Source of the DNA: CAYQJL01 sp964573295
GTDB taxonomy: Bacteria; Eisenbacteria; RBG-16-71-46; CAIMUX01; WJJG01
Direction: 5' to 3'
Assembly (NCBI GenBank): GCA_964573295.1
Contig: CAZNJE010000003.1
Span: 122,105-186,104 of the forward strand
Length of the DNA stretch: 64,000 nucleotides
Position numbers and translations under genes: made by a program. The notes under the pieces were generated by a model. It worked only from the letters and a program-made list of their open reading frames with translations. It ran no database searches and was not told where the DNA came from. The first letter of the stretch is position 1. Every line of letters starts with the position of its first letter. This document shows, piece by piece, positions 8,702-17,990 of this stretch.

Positions 8702-11014
8702 CTACGTCGATGTCTGAACGGCCTCGGACGGCTCGGCATCATGCCGGTGGGGATCCTCAAGATCGCGAAGCAGCTCTTGGCGTGCGGCCGCATCCCCATG
8801 CTTGCGGCTGAACTGGAGGGCCCGCGCGACCATGTGCCGTAGCTCGCGGACATTCCCCGGCCACCGTTCTCGCGACAACCGCCCGATGATCGCTCGGTTG
8901 AAAACCGCCGGCCAAGCACCCGCAACCCCGCCTTCCCGCAACCACAACGACTCGATGAGCAGTTCAAGGTCCTCCAGGCGTTCCCGCAAGGCCGGAAGCC
9001 GCACCCGCAGACCGGAAAGCCGATTGAGCAGGTCCGCCCTGAAGGTCCCCTCCTTCACCATCCTCTTCAAGTCACGACAGGTTGCTGCTATGACGCGAGT
9101 CTCAACTCGCTTACTCTCCGTCGACCCAACTGGACGCACCTCACCCGAATCCAGAAAGCGCAGCAGGTACCCTTGCGCGTCCAGATCCAGATCCGCAATC
9201 TCATCCAGGAAGATCGTCCCCCCACGAGCCCTCACTACTAACCCTTCCCGAGTCTCAACGGCGCCCGTATAGGCCCCCTTCACCACACCAAACAACTCGG
9301 CCACAAACAGCTCTCGGGACGCTGCCGCGCAGTTGACGGGGACGTACCGTCCGCCATGGCCACTCAAGTCATGAATCCCCTGAGCCACGAGGTCTTTTCC
9401 TGTACCACTCTCACCGAGAATCAAGACCGGCAAGTTAGCGGACGCATACGTTTCGGCGCTATGCAAGACGTGCCTAAGCATGGACGAGCGCGTCGTGAGA
9501 CCCAACTTGCCCCACAGCTCATGGCTCTCTCGCTTTGAAGCTCCACAAGAAACGATGGTTGCTCCCATAGTGTCCAGCGAATCTGTGGTCATACATCCAT
9601 TCAATGCTAGGCTCCTCGTCTGTCCCGCTCTCCGCTCCATCCAGCCAAGTGGCCCGAACACCGGATGATTCATGCCGAACAGGGCACCCTCTCTCTCCCC
9701 GTGCATCTGGTTCAGTTGCTCGCGAATCGCCTGCTTTGCTTTTCCACAATCCCTAGTTTCAATCATGGCAAGCCAGGCAGATACCAACGCCCTGTCCAGC
9801 ACTTCGCCGGTCTCGTCAAGCAGTTGCTTCGCATCCTGCAACACCTTCGACGCACGTCCACGAGAACCCCGATGAAGATGTGCAGTGCCAAGAATCACAA
9901 GTCCCAGCGCCTGTTCCCATCGCAATCCTTGCCGGGCTGCATCGCCCACTGCCTTCCTCGCCACCGCAATGGCTCTTGACCCATGCCCCGTTAAGAGCAG
10001 AAGCCTCGCCTCTTGAAGATTGATCTGAACCCGCAAGTCCGCAGGTTCGCCAAGCGAGAGGGATCGCCGCTTGGCAAGACGTAACGCTACGCGCGCCCGT
10101 CCTGGCCGCAAGGCCATCACGGCCAAATATGTCAGGTACTCCAGAGCAAGGGTTTCCTCTCTCGGCAGCACGAGCCTTTGCGCACTTCGCAGAGCTGTCA
10201 GCAATGCTTTCCGCGCTTGCTGAATGCGACCCAAGCGAATCTGACAATAGCCCCGGCCAAGCAGAGCTCGGATCGCCGTACCTTGCCGCCCATCTCTCCG
10301 CGCCAGCCGCAACGCTTTGGAGAAATGCGAGAGAGCATCCCCAATCTCCCCGCAGGCCACGTATGAGCTTCCCAGGTTTAGCGAAACAACTGTCGCTGCA
10401 CCGCCATCACCGATGCGCAGGTAGGACGATCGCGCCTTCTCGTGCAGCGTGATCGATTCTCGAATTCTTCCTCTCCGACGCGCTATGACTGCCAGGAGCA
10501 CGTAGGCGTCACCCAGCTGACCGTCATTGTGCCCTTCCACAGCATATCTTGCCGCAGTCAATGCACGATCCTCGGCCTCAAAGAGATCATTGCCAAACAG
10601 GTAGAATCGACTCCACAGTAGTTCCCGCTTACAAACAAACCAAGCGTCTACGTCATTCTCACCAATCGTATCCGCATCCCGAAGCGAACCCTCTGTCGCA
10701 TCGTAGCGTCCTCGCGCCATGTCCTCGGTGGCGAAGCACAACGCAATCGCCATTCTAGCCCGTGGCGCAATAGGGGACCTATCCTCAACAGTCTTTCGGA
10801 TCCTCGTCGTGCCTTCTTCGGCAGGATCAAGCTTCCCGAGCCGACGCCACACCATCACCAGAATCGCAGCCGTCTCAATGCACTCTGCCGGAAGGCTCTC
10901 CAACTTCCACATAGGAGTCAAATATGGCAGGATTCTAGCTTCTGCGGACTGCCATGCATTAGCTTCGACGTACACTAAGGCACGTTGCACTATCTGGTGC
11001 CAATCAGTCTTCAC
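8702..11014 (-). CDS. TPR-containing sigma54-type AAA+ transcription activator without visible HTH
   Basis: The product has 770 residues. Residues ~1-440 are TPR-like helical repeats (for example SLNLGSSYVACGEIGDALSH, AIRALLGRGYCQIRLGRIQQ). Residues ~500-740 form the sigma54-interaction AAA+ domain: Walker A GESGTGKD, a GAYTGA loop where GAFTGA is usual, Walker B GGTIFLDEIADL, arginine-finger segment FRADLLNRLSG, then LPALRERLEDLE and WPGNVRELRH. After that only about 40 residues remain, with no Fis-type helix-turn-helix. The GTG start at 11014 is 14 bp after the stop of the small secreted gene, so the two are probably cotranscribed. TPRs probably sense a protein or peptide. Without its own DNA-binding domain it may act from solution or through a partner. 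Confidence 0.85.
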   Translation of the reverse strand: MKTDWHQIVQRALVYVEANAWQSAEARILPYLTPMWKLESLPAECIETAAILVMVWRRLGKLDPAEEGTTRIRKTVEDRSPIAPRARMAIALCFATEDMARGRYDATEGSLRDADTIGENDVDAWFVCKRELLWSRFYLFGNDLFEAEDRALTAARYAVEGHNDGQLGDAYVLLAVIARRRGRIRESITLHEKARSSYLRIGDGGAATVVSLNLGSSYVACGEIGDALSHFSKALRLARRDGRQGTAIRALLGRGYCQIRLGRIQQARKALLTALRSAQRLVLPREETLALEYLTYLAVMALRPGRARVALRLAKRRSLSLGEPADLRVQINLQEARLLLLTGHGSRAIAVARKAVGDAARQGLRWEQALGLVILGTAHLHRGSRGRASKVLQDAKQLLDETGEVLDRALVSAWLAMIETRDCGKAKQAIREQLNQMHGEREGALFGMNHPVFGPLGWMERRAGQTRSLALNGCMTTDSLDTMGATIVSCGASKRESHELWGKLGLTTRSSMLRHVLHSAETYASANLPVLILGESGTGKDLVAQGIHDLSGHGGRYVPVNCAAASRELFVAELFGVVKGAYTGAVETREGLVVRARGGTIFLDEIADLDLDAQGYLLRFLDSGEVRPVGSTESKRVETRVIAATCRDLKRMVKEGTFRADLLNRLSGLRVRLPALRERLEDLELLIESLWLREGGVAGAWPAVFNRAIIGRLSRERWPGNVRELRHMVARALQFSRKHGDAAARQELLRDLEDPHRHDAEPSEAVQTST

Positions 11015-11028
11015 AGGTTACCTGTCGC

Positions 11029-11367
11029 TCAAAGAAAGGAACATGACTGTGTTGCCCTTTCATCCACCAAGCTCAAGTTGTCCTCAACAGGAAACAGAAT
11101 GGGTGCTCGACTGACTACATGGATTACACTTACATGGTCCTGCAGCACGCCTTGCCCTCCAAACTCCACCTCTCTGAGCACACCCAAACCGCCTGGGACA
11201 GTGCTCCGCAGCACCTCACACTGATCAGGAATCTCCTCGGGCAGCCCGTCAATGTCGGTCTGGCTAGGGGCCTTGTCGAGGGGTAGGGGCTTCGCGCCCG
11301 CTTGCCCGCAGAGAATCGTCGACAAGAGGACAAGAAGCAAACAGAGTACTAACCTTTGCATTGTCAT
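11029..11367 (-). CDS. Small secreted protein in the propeller/TPR-AAA+ operon
   Basis: About 112 residues. The first 25 form a strong signal peptide (MTMQRLVLCLLLVLLSTILC then GQAGA). The mature part is about 85 residues, is not low complexity and has two Cys. No family is recognised. The start at 11367 (or the ATG two codons later at 11361) has GGGAGTGG upstream. It lies 28 bp after the six-bladed propeller gene and 14 bp before the regulator gene on the same strand. A signal or substrate role in that operon is inference. Confidence 0.6.
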   Translation of the reverse strand: MTMQRLVLCLLLVLLSTILCGQAGAKPLPLDKAPSQTDIDGLPEEIPDQCEVLRSTVPGGLGVLREVEFGGQGVLQDHVSVIHVVSRAPILFPVEDNLSLVDERATQSCSFL

Positions 11368-11395
11368 ATGCCACTCCCATTCAAGGCATCTGATC

Positions 11396-12649
11396 TCACT
11401 CTCTAGGCAATACATCCCCAACAATGATCATAGGTTCTGCCGTAGATTCGGGTCGAGAAGCAGTCGCCGCTCCCCCCCCGACCATGGCCGCTTCGTTCAG
11501 CAGCGACCCTGCCGTCACAATCACAACAGCGCCTGCCCGTAAGAAAACTACATCGTCTGCTCTATTGATGTCGTAATCGAGTACGGCAGCGTGGCAGAAT
11601 CGACCGTCTTGATCGTAGATGTCGTAGTAGAGCCGATCGCCGGAACCCGGACCATACCAGCCATGACTTGTTTCAACCCAGAGCGAGCCATCTGTCCACT
11701 CGGTGACGCTGTGAACACTACGGTCGTACGGTGACAGAGTGATCACAGCGTCGTCATACCTCCGATACAACTCCTTCCAGTACCGTTCTATCGATTCTGC
11801 CGTATCACGATCGCGTTTCCACGGTGCAAGATCGCGTTCGACAATCAGGTCAGTCTGCCCATCTGGGGTGCATCGCGCAAACCTGTATTCAGAGTAGTCC
11901 AGTGAATAGAATCCTTGGCTCTGACCATCCGACCCGAGAAGAAGCTTGGCGTCGGCCAGCGCTTCGTCATATTCCATGACACGAGGATTCGGCCGCGTGA
12001 TTGTGTTGCGCTGAAGCTCCTTCAAGAGATCGCCTTCGTCGTCATAGATACCTACCATCACGACATCCTCTACCGCGCCATCGACCAGCCGATGCAACTC
12101 CACGGTGGCCAGGTAGTTGTCACCTAGCCGAGCAATAGCCAAGAGGCTGGCGCGAGGGTAGCCTGGCGTTCGCGGCTTCCACTCTCCCAGGACTTCGCCA
12201 TCTAGGCCTAGGAAGAGAACCCGATTCGCCGAGATGTCTGCGACACCGACTATTCCGTCCTGCGTAATGTGAATCGTGTTGGGATAGCGGAAGTCGCCTG
12301 GTCCCTCCCCTTCCTGTCCGATTGAGCGAAGGTACTCTCCATCTGCTGACACGACGTGAACGGTACACAGCTGCTGATCCAAGAGGAGCCACACTCCTGA
12401 TGGATGCAGCGCGGCATCGACGATGGCGCCGAAGATGAAACCGCTCTCGTCGTCGGAAGACAAGGTCCAGCGTGGAACCAGGTCGTAAACCTTGGGCGGG
12501 CACTTGGAGGTAGCTGCGTTCCGCACGTGGGTTACGCCGTCGACCTGCACGATCGTGCCGTTCCAGCACTCATTGGCGGCAAGAGGAGGCTGAGAAACGA
12601 GAGGAAGCAGAGGAAGCAATAGAAGGATCAACACAATCCTGCGTTTCAT
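11396..12649 (-). CDS. Exported six-bladed beta-propeller protein
   Basis: The product is about 417 residues with a signal peptide (IVLILLLLPLLPLVSQ) after MKRR. The mature part resembles the six-bladed/NHL-type propellers common in Bacteroidota-like genomes: DGEYLRSIGQEGEGPGDF, NTIHITQDGIVGVADISANR and LFLGLDGEVLGEW are a typical blade series. It ends without a sorting domain. The ATG at 12649 has GGAG upstream; the longer frame adds a non-signal extension. It is the first gene of a tight minus-strand operon with the small secreted protein and the TPR-AAA+ regulator. Ligand unknown. Confidence 0.7.
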   Translation of the reverse strand: MKRRIVLILLLLPLLPLVSQPPLAANECWNGTIVQVDGVTHVRNAATSKCPPKVYDLVPRWTLSSDDESGFIFGAIVDAALHPSGVWLLLDQQLCTVHVVSADGEYLRSIGQEGEGPGDFRYPNTIHITQDGIVGVADISANRVLFLGLDGEVLGEWKPRTPGYPRASLLAIARLGDNYLATVELHRLVDGAVEDVVMVGIYDDEGDLLKELQRNTITRPNPRVMEYDEALADAKLLLGSDGQSQGFYSLDYSEYRFARCTPDGQTDLIVERDLAPWKRDRDTAESIERYWKELYRRYDDAVITLSPYDRSVHSVTEWTDGSLWVETSHGWYGPGSGDRLYYDIYDQDGRFCHAAVLDYDINRADDVVFLRAGAVVIVTAGSLLNEAAMVGGGAATASRPESTAEPMIIVGDVLPRE

Positions 12650-12868
12650 GGGGGGCGACTCCGCAAGGTGTTGTATGTCAGCGCAATGACTCTTACTTGC
12701 ACCGATAATAGCATGGACCCATGAGCGGGCCAATCTCGAATTGGTGGCCCGCTCACTCTGGCCGTCTCTAGTGTACACGTGCACTGAGATGCGATATACA
12801 GCTGTACGCTCAGTATGTCTGAAGGACAGCAGTCGTTGCCGCCCCGATCATTCTTCGGATCGATTCAA

Positions 12869-13927
12869 TCACCGAATCACATGGACTCTGGCCTCAACCG
12901 AAGTACCCACTGCCTCCAGCCGCAGCAGATAGATCCCCGTGGGCAACTGCGTTCCCGCAGCGTCCCTACCGTCCCAGGTCAGGCTGTGCGAGCCGGGTCC
13001 TTGGTGGGCTGCCGGGAGGCTTGCCACGCAGCGACCGCTGATGTCATAGAATCCGGCCCTCACCAGTCCGCTCTCACTCAGCGCATAGTGGACCCTGATT
13101 GGCCCGGCGGCCGGGTTCGGCGACACCCGGTTCAGCTGCAGCCTCAAGCTGGGTGGGGACTCTAGCTGACCGTGCACATCGGCCAATGGATCGGGAATCC
13201 ACGCCGCCCCACCGGTCGAGTGATAGTCGGGGTAAGGATTGGTGAATGGGATCCACTCCCCACCCACGCCCTGCGCGATGTCATAGGCGAAGCAGGGAAT
13301 CTGGTCGTCGCCGCGGGTCGCCGTGAGATAGACCGTGTTGTTGCCGACCGCCATGGCGCGGCCCTGGCCGTTGCTGGCTGGAATGGTGTCGGCAAGCTTG
13401 ATCATCTCGCCGGTGTCGAGATTGATCGAATACAGACCGGAATCGCCATATTCGGTGTAGCCGTAGAGCAGGCCATCGACTTGATTGTGGTCGAGGGCGA
13501 AGAAGCGGAAACCAGGGCCTGAGTACACGTCCAACATCAGGGTCGTTTGGCCCGTCTGGGGATCGATCGCGTAGATGCCCTTCGGCGAAGCGTAGTTCGA
13601 GTACCCGTACAACGTGTTGTTGCCATAGGCCAGTGCGCTGATGTCGATGTCGATCGTGCAGAGGAAGTCGGGATAGTCAGTGAGCGTAGCCGAGTAGAGA
13701 TGGGTCGTGAAGGCGCCGTTGCAGAGGAAGAGCTGGCCCTCCGGGGTCGCAGCCGCTCCGCTGACATCGAAGGCATAGTGATCTTGGTACTGGACGTCGG
13801 GGAAGCCTTCGAGGTCCGAGGAGCGCGTGATTGGGGTAGATCCCTCCAGACCCACGAACAAGAACTGGCCCCAGGCGGCTGGGACGATGAGCAGAGTCAA
13901 TGATGCTAGGAGTAAGAATCTAGGCAT
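12869..13927 (-). CDS. Secreted propeller-like protein with C-terminal sorting domain
   Basis: About 352 residues. Signal peptide FLLLASLTLLIVPAAWG, then repeated strands with Y-G-x-x-x-x-x-x-G-[IL]-Y-x-I-[DN] (YGYSNYASPKGIYAIDPQTG, YGYTEYGDSGLYSINLDTGE), as in propellers that report values over time. The C-terminus is FlgD-like (SPNPAAGPIRVHYAL, FYDISGRCVASL, TWDGRDAAGTQ, GIYLLRLEA). The ATG at 13927 follows AAGGGGG. It is divergent from the helicase gene. Function unknown. Confidence 0.75.
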   Translation of the reverse strand: MPRFLLLASLTLLIVPAAWGQFLFVGLEGSTPITRSSDLEGFPDVQYQDHYAFDVSGAAATPEGQLFLCNGAFTTHLYSATLTDYPDFLCTIDIDISALAYGNNTLYGYSNYASPKGIYAIDPQTGQTTLMLDVYSGPGFRFFALDHNQVDGLLYGYTEYGDSGLYSINLDTGEMIKLADTIPASNGQGRAMAVGNNTVYLTATRGDDQIPCFAYDIAQGVGGEWIPFTNPYPDYHSTGGAAWIPDPLADVHGQLESPPSLRLQLNRVSPNPAAGPIRVHYALSESGLVRAGFYDISGRCVASLPAAHQGPGSHSLTWDGRDAAGTQLPTGIYLLRLEAVGTSVEARVHVIR

Positions 13928-14475
13928 GACAACCCCCTTCGGTGCGAAGACAAGGCCAGCATCCCACCGGCCTAGAAGCGATTGACTAGCGGCCAATCCC
14001 ACTATAGCGCAGCCCAGCGGCCCGGGAAACTCCCGGACGGCGGCGGTTCCCCTCCCACCAGCCATCGCCGCATCGACGCAGAGACGCGCTAAACGATTAT
14101 GTATCAACGTATTACGGGAATTGCGCACCCGGGGACGATTTCAGAGTCATGTCAACAAAAGCGCAACAACTTGGTCGTTCGGTGGTATGATCTCCAAACG
14201 CCCGGCACGAATAGCATCCTGACCGATTGCGGTAGGTTGCCGGCATAAGGAAAATTGCGAATACGGTAGACAAATTCTGGCCGCCCGCGAGCCCTGGCAC
14301 AGACCCATCAGGCTCGTGTGACGCGAGCGGAGATCCCCTCCCGGCTGCACTCTTCCCTGGACGTCGACCAGAAGAGCCGTAAACTGCCATGCTGGGCATG
14401 CAATCTGGCACCATGTGCGCCACGGGATCGAGACCACCTTGTCAGCACGAGACGAACACGACACAAAGAGGTAGA
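13928..14475. other. Divergent intergenic region
   Basis: This 548-bp stretch lies between a minus-strand secreted-protein gene and the plus-strand helicase gene and should hold both promoters. The 12-mer atgtatcaacgt at 14099-14110 recurs at 18646-18657 upstream of another minus-strand gene. TATGAT at 14186-14191 could be a -10 for the helicase, but no good -35 was seen. Two overlapping antisense frames of ~100 codons here have no family resemblance and were not called. Confidence 0.4.
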
Positions 14476-16170
14476 ATGAAATTTGACGAACTCGAGCTCA
14501 GGGCAGAGCTCAGCCAGGCCATTACGGACCTAGGACACACCCAACCCACGCCCATTCAAGAACAGGCCATTCCCGAAGCCATCGCCGGTCGTGACTTGAT
14601 GTGTTGCGCCCGAACCGGCACCGGAAAGACGGCAGCCTTTGCGCTGCCCATCCTTCATCGACTTGCGGGTCAACCGCGGGCTGAGGTTCGCGCCGTCATT
14701 CTGGTTCCTACGCGCGAGCTGGCCATCCAGGTGGGCAGGAGCTTCAACGAGTATGGACGGCATCTGGACCTGGTCACGGCGACCATCTTTGGCGGCGTGC
14801 CTTTCGAACCGCAAGAGATGATCCTCCGTCACGGCGCCGACATTCTGGTTGCGACGCCAGGGCGGCTGAAGGACCACATCTGGCGTGGGCACATCGACTT
14901 CAAGAACACCCAGCTCCTCGTTCTGGACGAAGCCGACCGCATGCTGGATATGGGCTTCATCAAGATCGTCCGCGAAATCGTCGAGCTCATGCCGACCGAG
15001 CGCCAGTCCATGCTCTTCTCGGCAACCCTCGATCCGGAGATTCGCCGATTTGCGAAGGGCATGCTAAAGAATCCCATGCGCATAGACGTGACCCCCTCCG
15101 GTAGCACTTTGGACGAGGTCGATCAGCTACTCGTCAAGACTGACCCCGGTCGCAAGCCTGCCAAACTCGAATCACTGATTCGCGAACATCACATGGAGCG
15201 TACGATCGTTTTCACCCGCACCAAGTCGGGCGCCTCACGCTTGGCCTCCCATCTGCGCAACCGTGGCTTCAATGCCTCGGCCATCCACGGAGACCGCACG
15301 CAGGGCGAGCGCGTCCGCGCCCTTGAGGGTTTTCGGAACGGAGAGATCAAGATCCTGGTCGCCACCGATGTTGCCGCCCGCGGCATCGATGTTGACGACA
15401 TCTCGCATGTCATCAACTACGACTTGCCCTTTGCCACCAAGGACTACGTCCATCGCATCGGGCGGACTGCACGCGCCGGCCGCCGCGGGGTGGCGATTTC
15501 GCTGGTCTCACCGGAAGATCGGCGCAGCATCGCAGCCATCGAACGGCTGATCGGCCGCAAGCTTGTCTGGGACGGTATCCCTGGCGGCCATCCGCTCACT
15601 GATCGCGCCAATGAACGCGACCGACCATCCCGCCGATCAGGTCGCAGACGCTCTACGGAAGGATCTCGCGCCGCGGCACCCGATCGGGCACGGAGACGCT
15701 CCCGAGACTCACTAGATCCAGGACATCGGGATCGTCGGGACCAAGCTCGCGAGCCCCGCGTGGCCCAGGATGCGCGGGATGAACACGTAGACAGAACCGC
15801 CTCTAACGGAGGGCAACGCTCGAGAACTACATCCAGCAGCCGCCGTTCACGTGTAGAGTCAGGCTCCAGCGGCACGCGCAGTTCCCAAGATAGGCGTAGA
15901 TCCCCAGAGCTACGTGACTCCCGGGAAGGGCGTAGATCCCCACAGCAGCGTGACTCCCGGGAAAGGCCTAGATCCCCAGAGCAGCGTGACTCCCGAGAAA
16001 GGCGCAGATCACAAGAGCAACGTGGCTCCCGAGATGATCGCACATCACAGACGAGGCGCGCCTCTCGAAAGGTGCGCGCCTCCAGCAAACAGCAGGCTGC
16101 GCAGCAACCTGGTTTGGTTCGCCGAATCCTGCGGCGCTTCCTGCCGTCAAACGCTACCGACAACTCGTGA
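14476..16170 (+). CDS. DEAD-box ATP-dependent RNA helicase with SR-repeat tail
   Basis: Unwinds RNA duplexes; members act in cold adaptation, ribosome assembly and RNA decay. The 564-residue product starts at ATG 14476 behind AAGAGG; the longer frame upstream is unlikely. Motifs: PTPIQEQAIP (Q), ARTGTGKT (I), PTRELA (Ia), DEAD (II), SAT (III), TKSGASRL, VATDVAARGID and HRIGRTARAG (VI). The helicase core ends near residue 380. The remaining ~180 residues are basic and Arg/Ser/Glu rich, with a 12-residue repeat like RRSPEQRDSRER. RhlE/CsdA-type helicases often have basic tails, but this SR-dipeptide repeat is unusual. The tail probably binds RNA or promotes condensation. Confidence 0.92.
   Translation: MKFDELELRAELSQAITDLGHTQPTPIQEQAIPEAIAGRDLMCCARTGTGKTAAFALPILHRLAGQPRAEVRAVILVPTRELAIQVGRSFNEYGRHLDLVTATIFGGVPFEPQEMILRHGADILVATPGRLKDHIWRGHIDFKNTQLLVLDEADRMLDMGFIKIVREIVELMPTERQSMLFSATLDPEIRRFAKGMLKNPMRIDVTPSGSTLDEVDQLLVKTDPGRKPAKLESLIREHHMERTIVFTRTKSGASRLASHLRNRGFNASAIHGDRTQGERVRALEGFRNGEIKILVATDVAARGIDVDDISHVINYDLPFATKDYVHRIGRTARAGRRGVAISLVSPEDRRSIAAIERLIGRKLVWDGIPGGHPLTDRANERDRPSRRSGRRRSTEGSRAAAPDRARRRSRDSLDPGHRDRRDQAREPRVAQDARDEHVDRTASNGGQRSRTTSSSRRSRVESGSSGTRSSQDRRRSPELRDSREGRRSPQQRDSRERPRSPEQRDSRERRRSQEQRGSRDDRTSQTRRASRKVRASSKQQAAQQPGLVRRILRRFLPSNATDNS
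15895..16060 (+). repeat. 36-bp tandem repeats encoding the SR tail
   Basis: The landmark cgtagatcccc or close variants begins at 15895, 15931, 15967 and 16003, with a degenerate copy at 16039. The exact 36-bp period adds 12 residues per copy to the helicase tail without changing frame. Confidence 0.85.
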
Positions 16171-16185
16171 GCCTGGACAAACAGC

Positions 16186-16821
16186 TCAAAGGTCGGGACG
16201 CTCGACCTCCGCGCGCCCGATGATCTGGTAGTAGATGCGAATCCGCCAATCGAAATCCGTGTAGCGCCCCTGGGGCACTGAATCACCGCTCACATAACCC
16301 GAAACGGTGTACGAAGAAACCGTATGGTCCTTCAGGGCCACCAACAGATCACCCAACAGACCATTGATGAACTCGATACCGCTCTCATCGAGCGGAGCAG
16401 GTACGAGCTCGCCCAGCAAGGGATAGACGGCAACATTGAAGTTCGAAATCAGGATCTCGGTCTCCGGGATATCGTGGCGGGTCACCTCGACGTAGGCGTT
16501 CTCGATCTCGCGATCGGTCGGCTCCTCATTGTAGGCGGTCACGCCGTAGAGAACCGCCGAGACGTGGGCCGAATCCAACTGCTCGATCTCAAAGCCCGCA
16601 TCCTCAATCTGGTCACGGAGTTCGTTCACCTCGATCACGAAGGTGTCGCTGTGGGTGTTGAGGCTTCCGCGGGCCTCGAAGACCAACTCCATGTAGTCAT
16701 CTGCCACCATGGTGATCTGGACATCTTCCATCTCTGGAATGCTGGGACATTCGGCAGCCCCTTGCAGCAGGAGGAACAGTGTTGCCAGCATCCCGAGCCT
16801 GGTCAGCATTCTCGAACGCAT
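16186..16821 (-). CDS. Exported protein of unknown family
   Basis: About 211 residues with an N-terminal signal (MLATLFLLLQGAAEC). The Cys after GAAE is not a canonical lipobox, so whether it is lipidated is unclear. The mature protein is acidic with predicted alternating strands. ATG 16821 has AGGAGG at good spacing. The stop is 15 bp from the convergent helicase stop. It follows the barrel gene at 16834 by 12 bp, so the two form an operon. No function assigned. Confidence 0.65.
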   Translation of the reverse strand: MRSRMLTRLGMLATLFLLLQGAAECPSIPEMEDVQITMVADDYMELVFEARGSLNTHSDTFVIEVNELRDQIEDAGFEIEQLDSAHVSAVLYGVTAYNEEPTDREIENAYVEVTRHDIPETEILISNFNVAVYPLLGELVPAPLDESGIEFINGLLGDLLVALKDHTVSSYTVSGYVSGDSVPQGRYTDFDWRIRIYYQIIGRAEVERPDL

Positions 16822-16833
16822 ACGACTTTCCTC

Positions 16834-17730
16834 CTACTTCCCGAGTTCGATACCCAGGGCGAATCCGCTCCCGGCCGCGGCGTTGAACTCGGCAAACACG
16901 GCCAGTACCGAAAAGCGAACCAGTGTGCCGAGCGTGAAATGCACATCATTCTGTCTCTCGAGGGTCAGGGCGAGGGAGAAGTCCTCGTCTTCCTCGTCCA
17001 CGTAGTCCAGCTCGGACTGAATCGAATCATATCCGATGCCAAGATAGGGCTGCAGAATCCCATACTCCCGGCTCGCGGTGAGGTTGATCTGATAAGCCCT
17101 TGTCTTGAGCAGGTCGTCGCCCAGGTCCATCTGATGGAAGAAGAACCCAGCAGCCAGGTCTACCGGAAGGTTGTCGAACCACTGGGATATCGAGTGCTGG
17201 GCGCCCAAGCCCAGATAACTGAAGTCGCCGATCTCGGTATCCCCGAGGTCCAACGCCACATACCGGACGATGGCGCGGGTACCCATCACTGATCCGATGC
17301 TCAGCTGTGGCACCGCCATCTCGAAGCTCTCGATATCGAATCCACCCGGATAGGTGTGCACCAGACCGCTCTGGCCGGCAACCGAGGCGCCCTCCAGACT
17401 CCCGATCACCGTGGGGACCTCGGTCTCCTGCTCGCTGATGAACCCCACCGGGTCGGTTGGCACATAGGTGCGATCGTGGTCACTGAAACCGACTGCAATC
17501 GCGGTCACGCCCATGGTGAACGTCAAACCGGAAGCCGGCACGTAGCCTGTGCGAAAGATCGCGCTGTTGAGCGTGCCCGACAGCCCCGTGTCGAGCGGCG
17601 CCAGGTACTTCTCAGCATTCGTCTCGGTCATCCCGCCCAGGTTCTCCTCGAGCTGAGCGAACGCCTGATCGGTCTGAACGAGGCTGAGCAGCACCAAGAC
17701 CCCCACAATCACCCCGAACGATGGTCTCAT
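16834..17730 (-). CDS. Outer-membrane beta-barrel protein (DUF6588-like by pattern)
   Basis: About 298 residues. Signal peptide VIVGVLVLLSLVQTDQAFA, then a start resembling the DUF6588 pattern (ENLGGMTETNAEKYLAPLDT followed by a glycine-rich strand). Multiple amphipathic strands follow (FTMGVTAIAVGFS, RAIVRYVALDLG, LAAGFFFHQMDL, AYQINLTASREYG, FSVLAVFAEFNA). ATG 17730 follows AAGGAGG. It is first in a two-gene operon with the exported protein at 16186. The family name rests on visual resemblance only. Confidence 0.6.
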   Translation of the reverse strand: MRPSFGVIVGVLVLLSLVQTDQAFAQLEENLGGMTETNAEKYLAPLDTGLSGTLNSAIFRTGYVPASGLTFTMGVTAIAVGFSDHDRTYVPTDPVGFISEQETEVPTVIGSLEGASVAGQSGLVHTYPGGFDIESFEMAVPQLSIGSVMGTRAIVRYVALDLGDTEIGDFSYLGLGAQHSISQWFDNLPVDLAAGFFFHQMDLGDDLLKTRAYQINLTASREYGILQPYLGIGYDSIQSELDYVDEEDEDFSLALTLERQNDVHFTLGTLVRFSVLAVFAEFNAAAGSGFALGIELGK

Positions 17731-17990
17731 GATGTGCCTCCTTGGCTAAGGTTGCCAAGACGGTAGACAAGGGCTCCTGCCCTGTCAATTCAGTATGTCG
17801 ATTCAGTAAGTAGCAAGGGCAGTCACCGACCTGCAGGAAGAGTGCATTTCCGCAAATTGTGTTCCGCAAACTGCAGGACGAAGGACCCCCGAGAGTGCTG
17901 CGCCTCCCGGGGCTGCAATCGTGTGTGTTCGATTCAACGATCTAACGAGGGAGCAACTCGCCGTCTGCGGTCAGGCGGCGCGGGCGGCTT

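Noticed and set aside
14112..14464. Two overlapping ~100-codon minus-strand frames upstream of the helicase gene
   Set aside because: No recognisable family, no good ribosome site, and they overlap each other in different frames.
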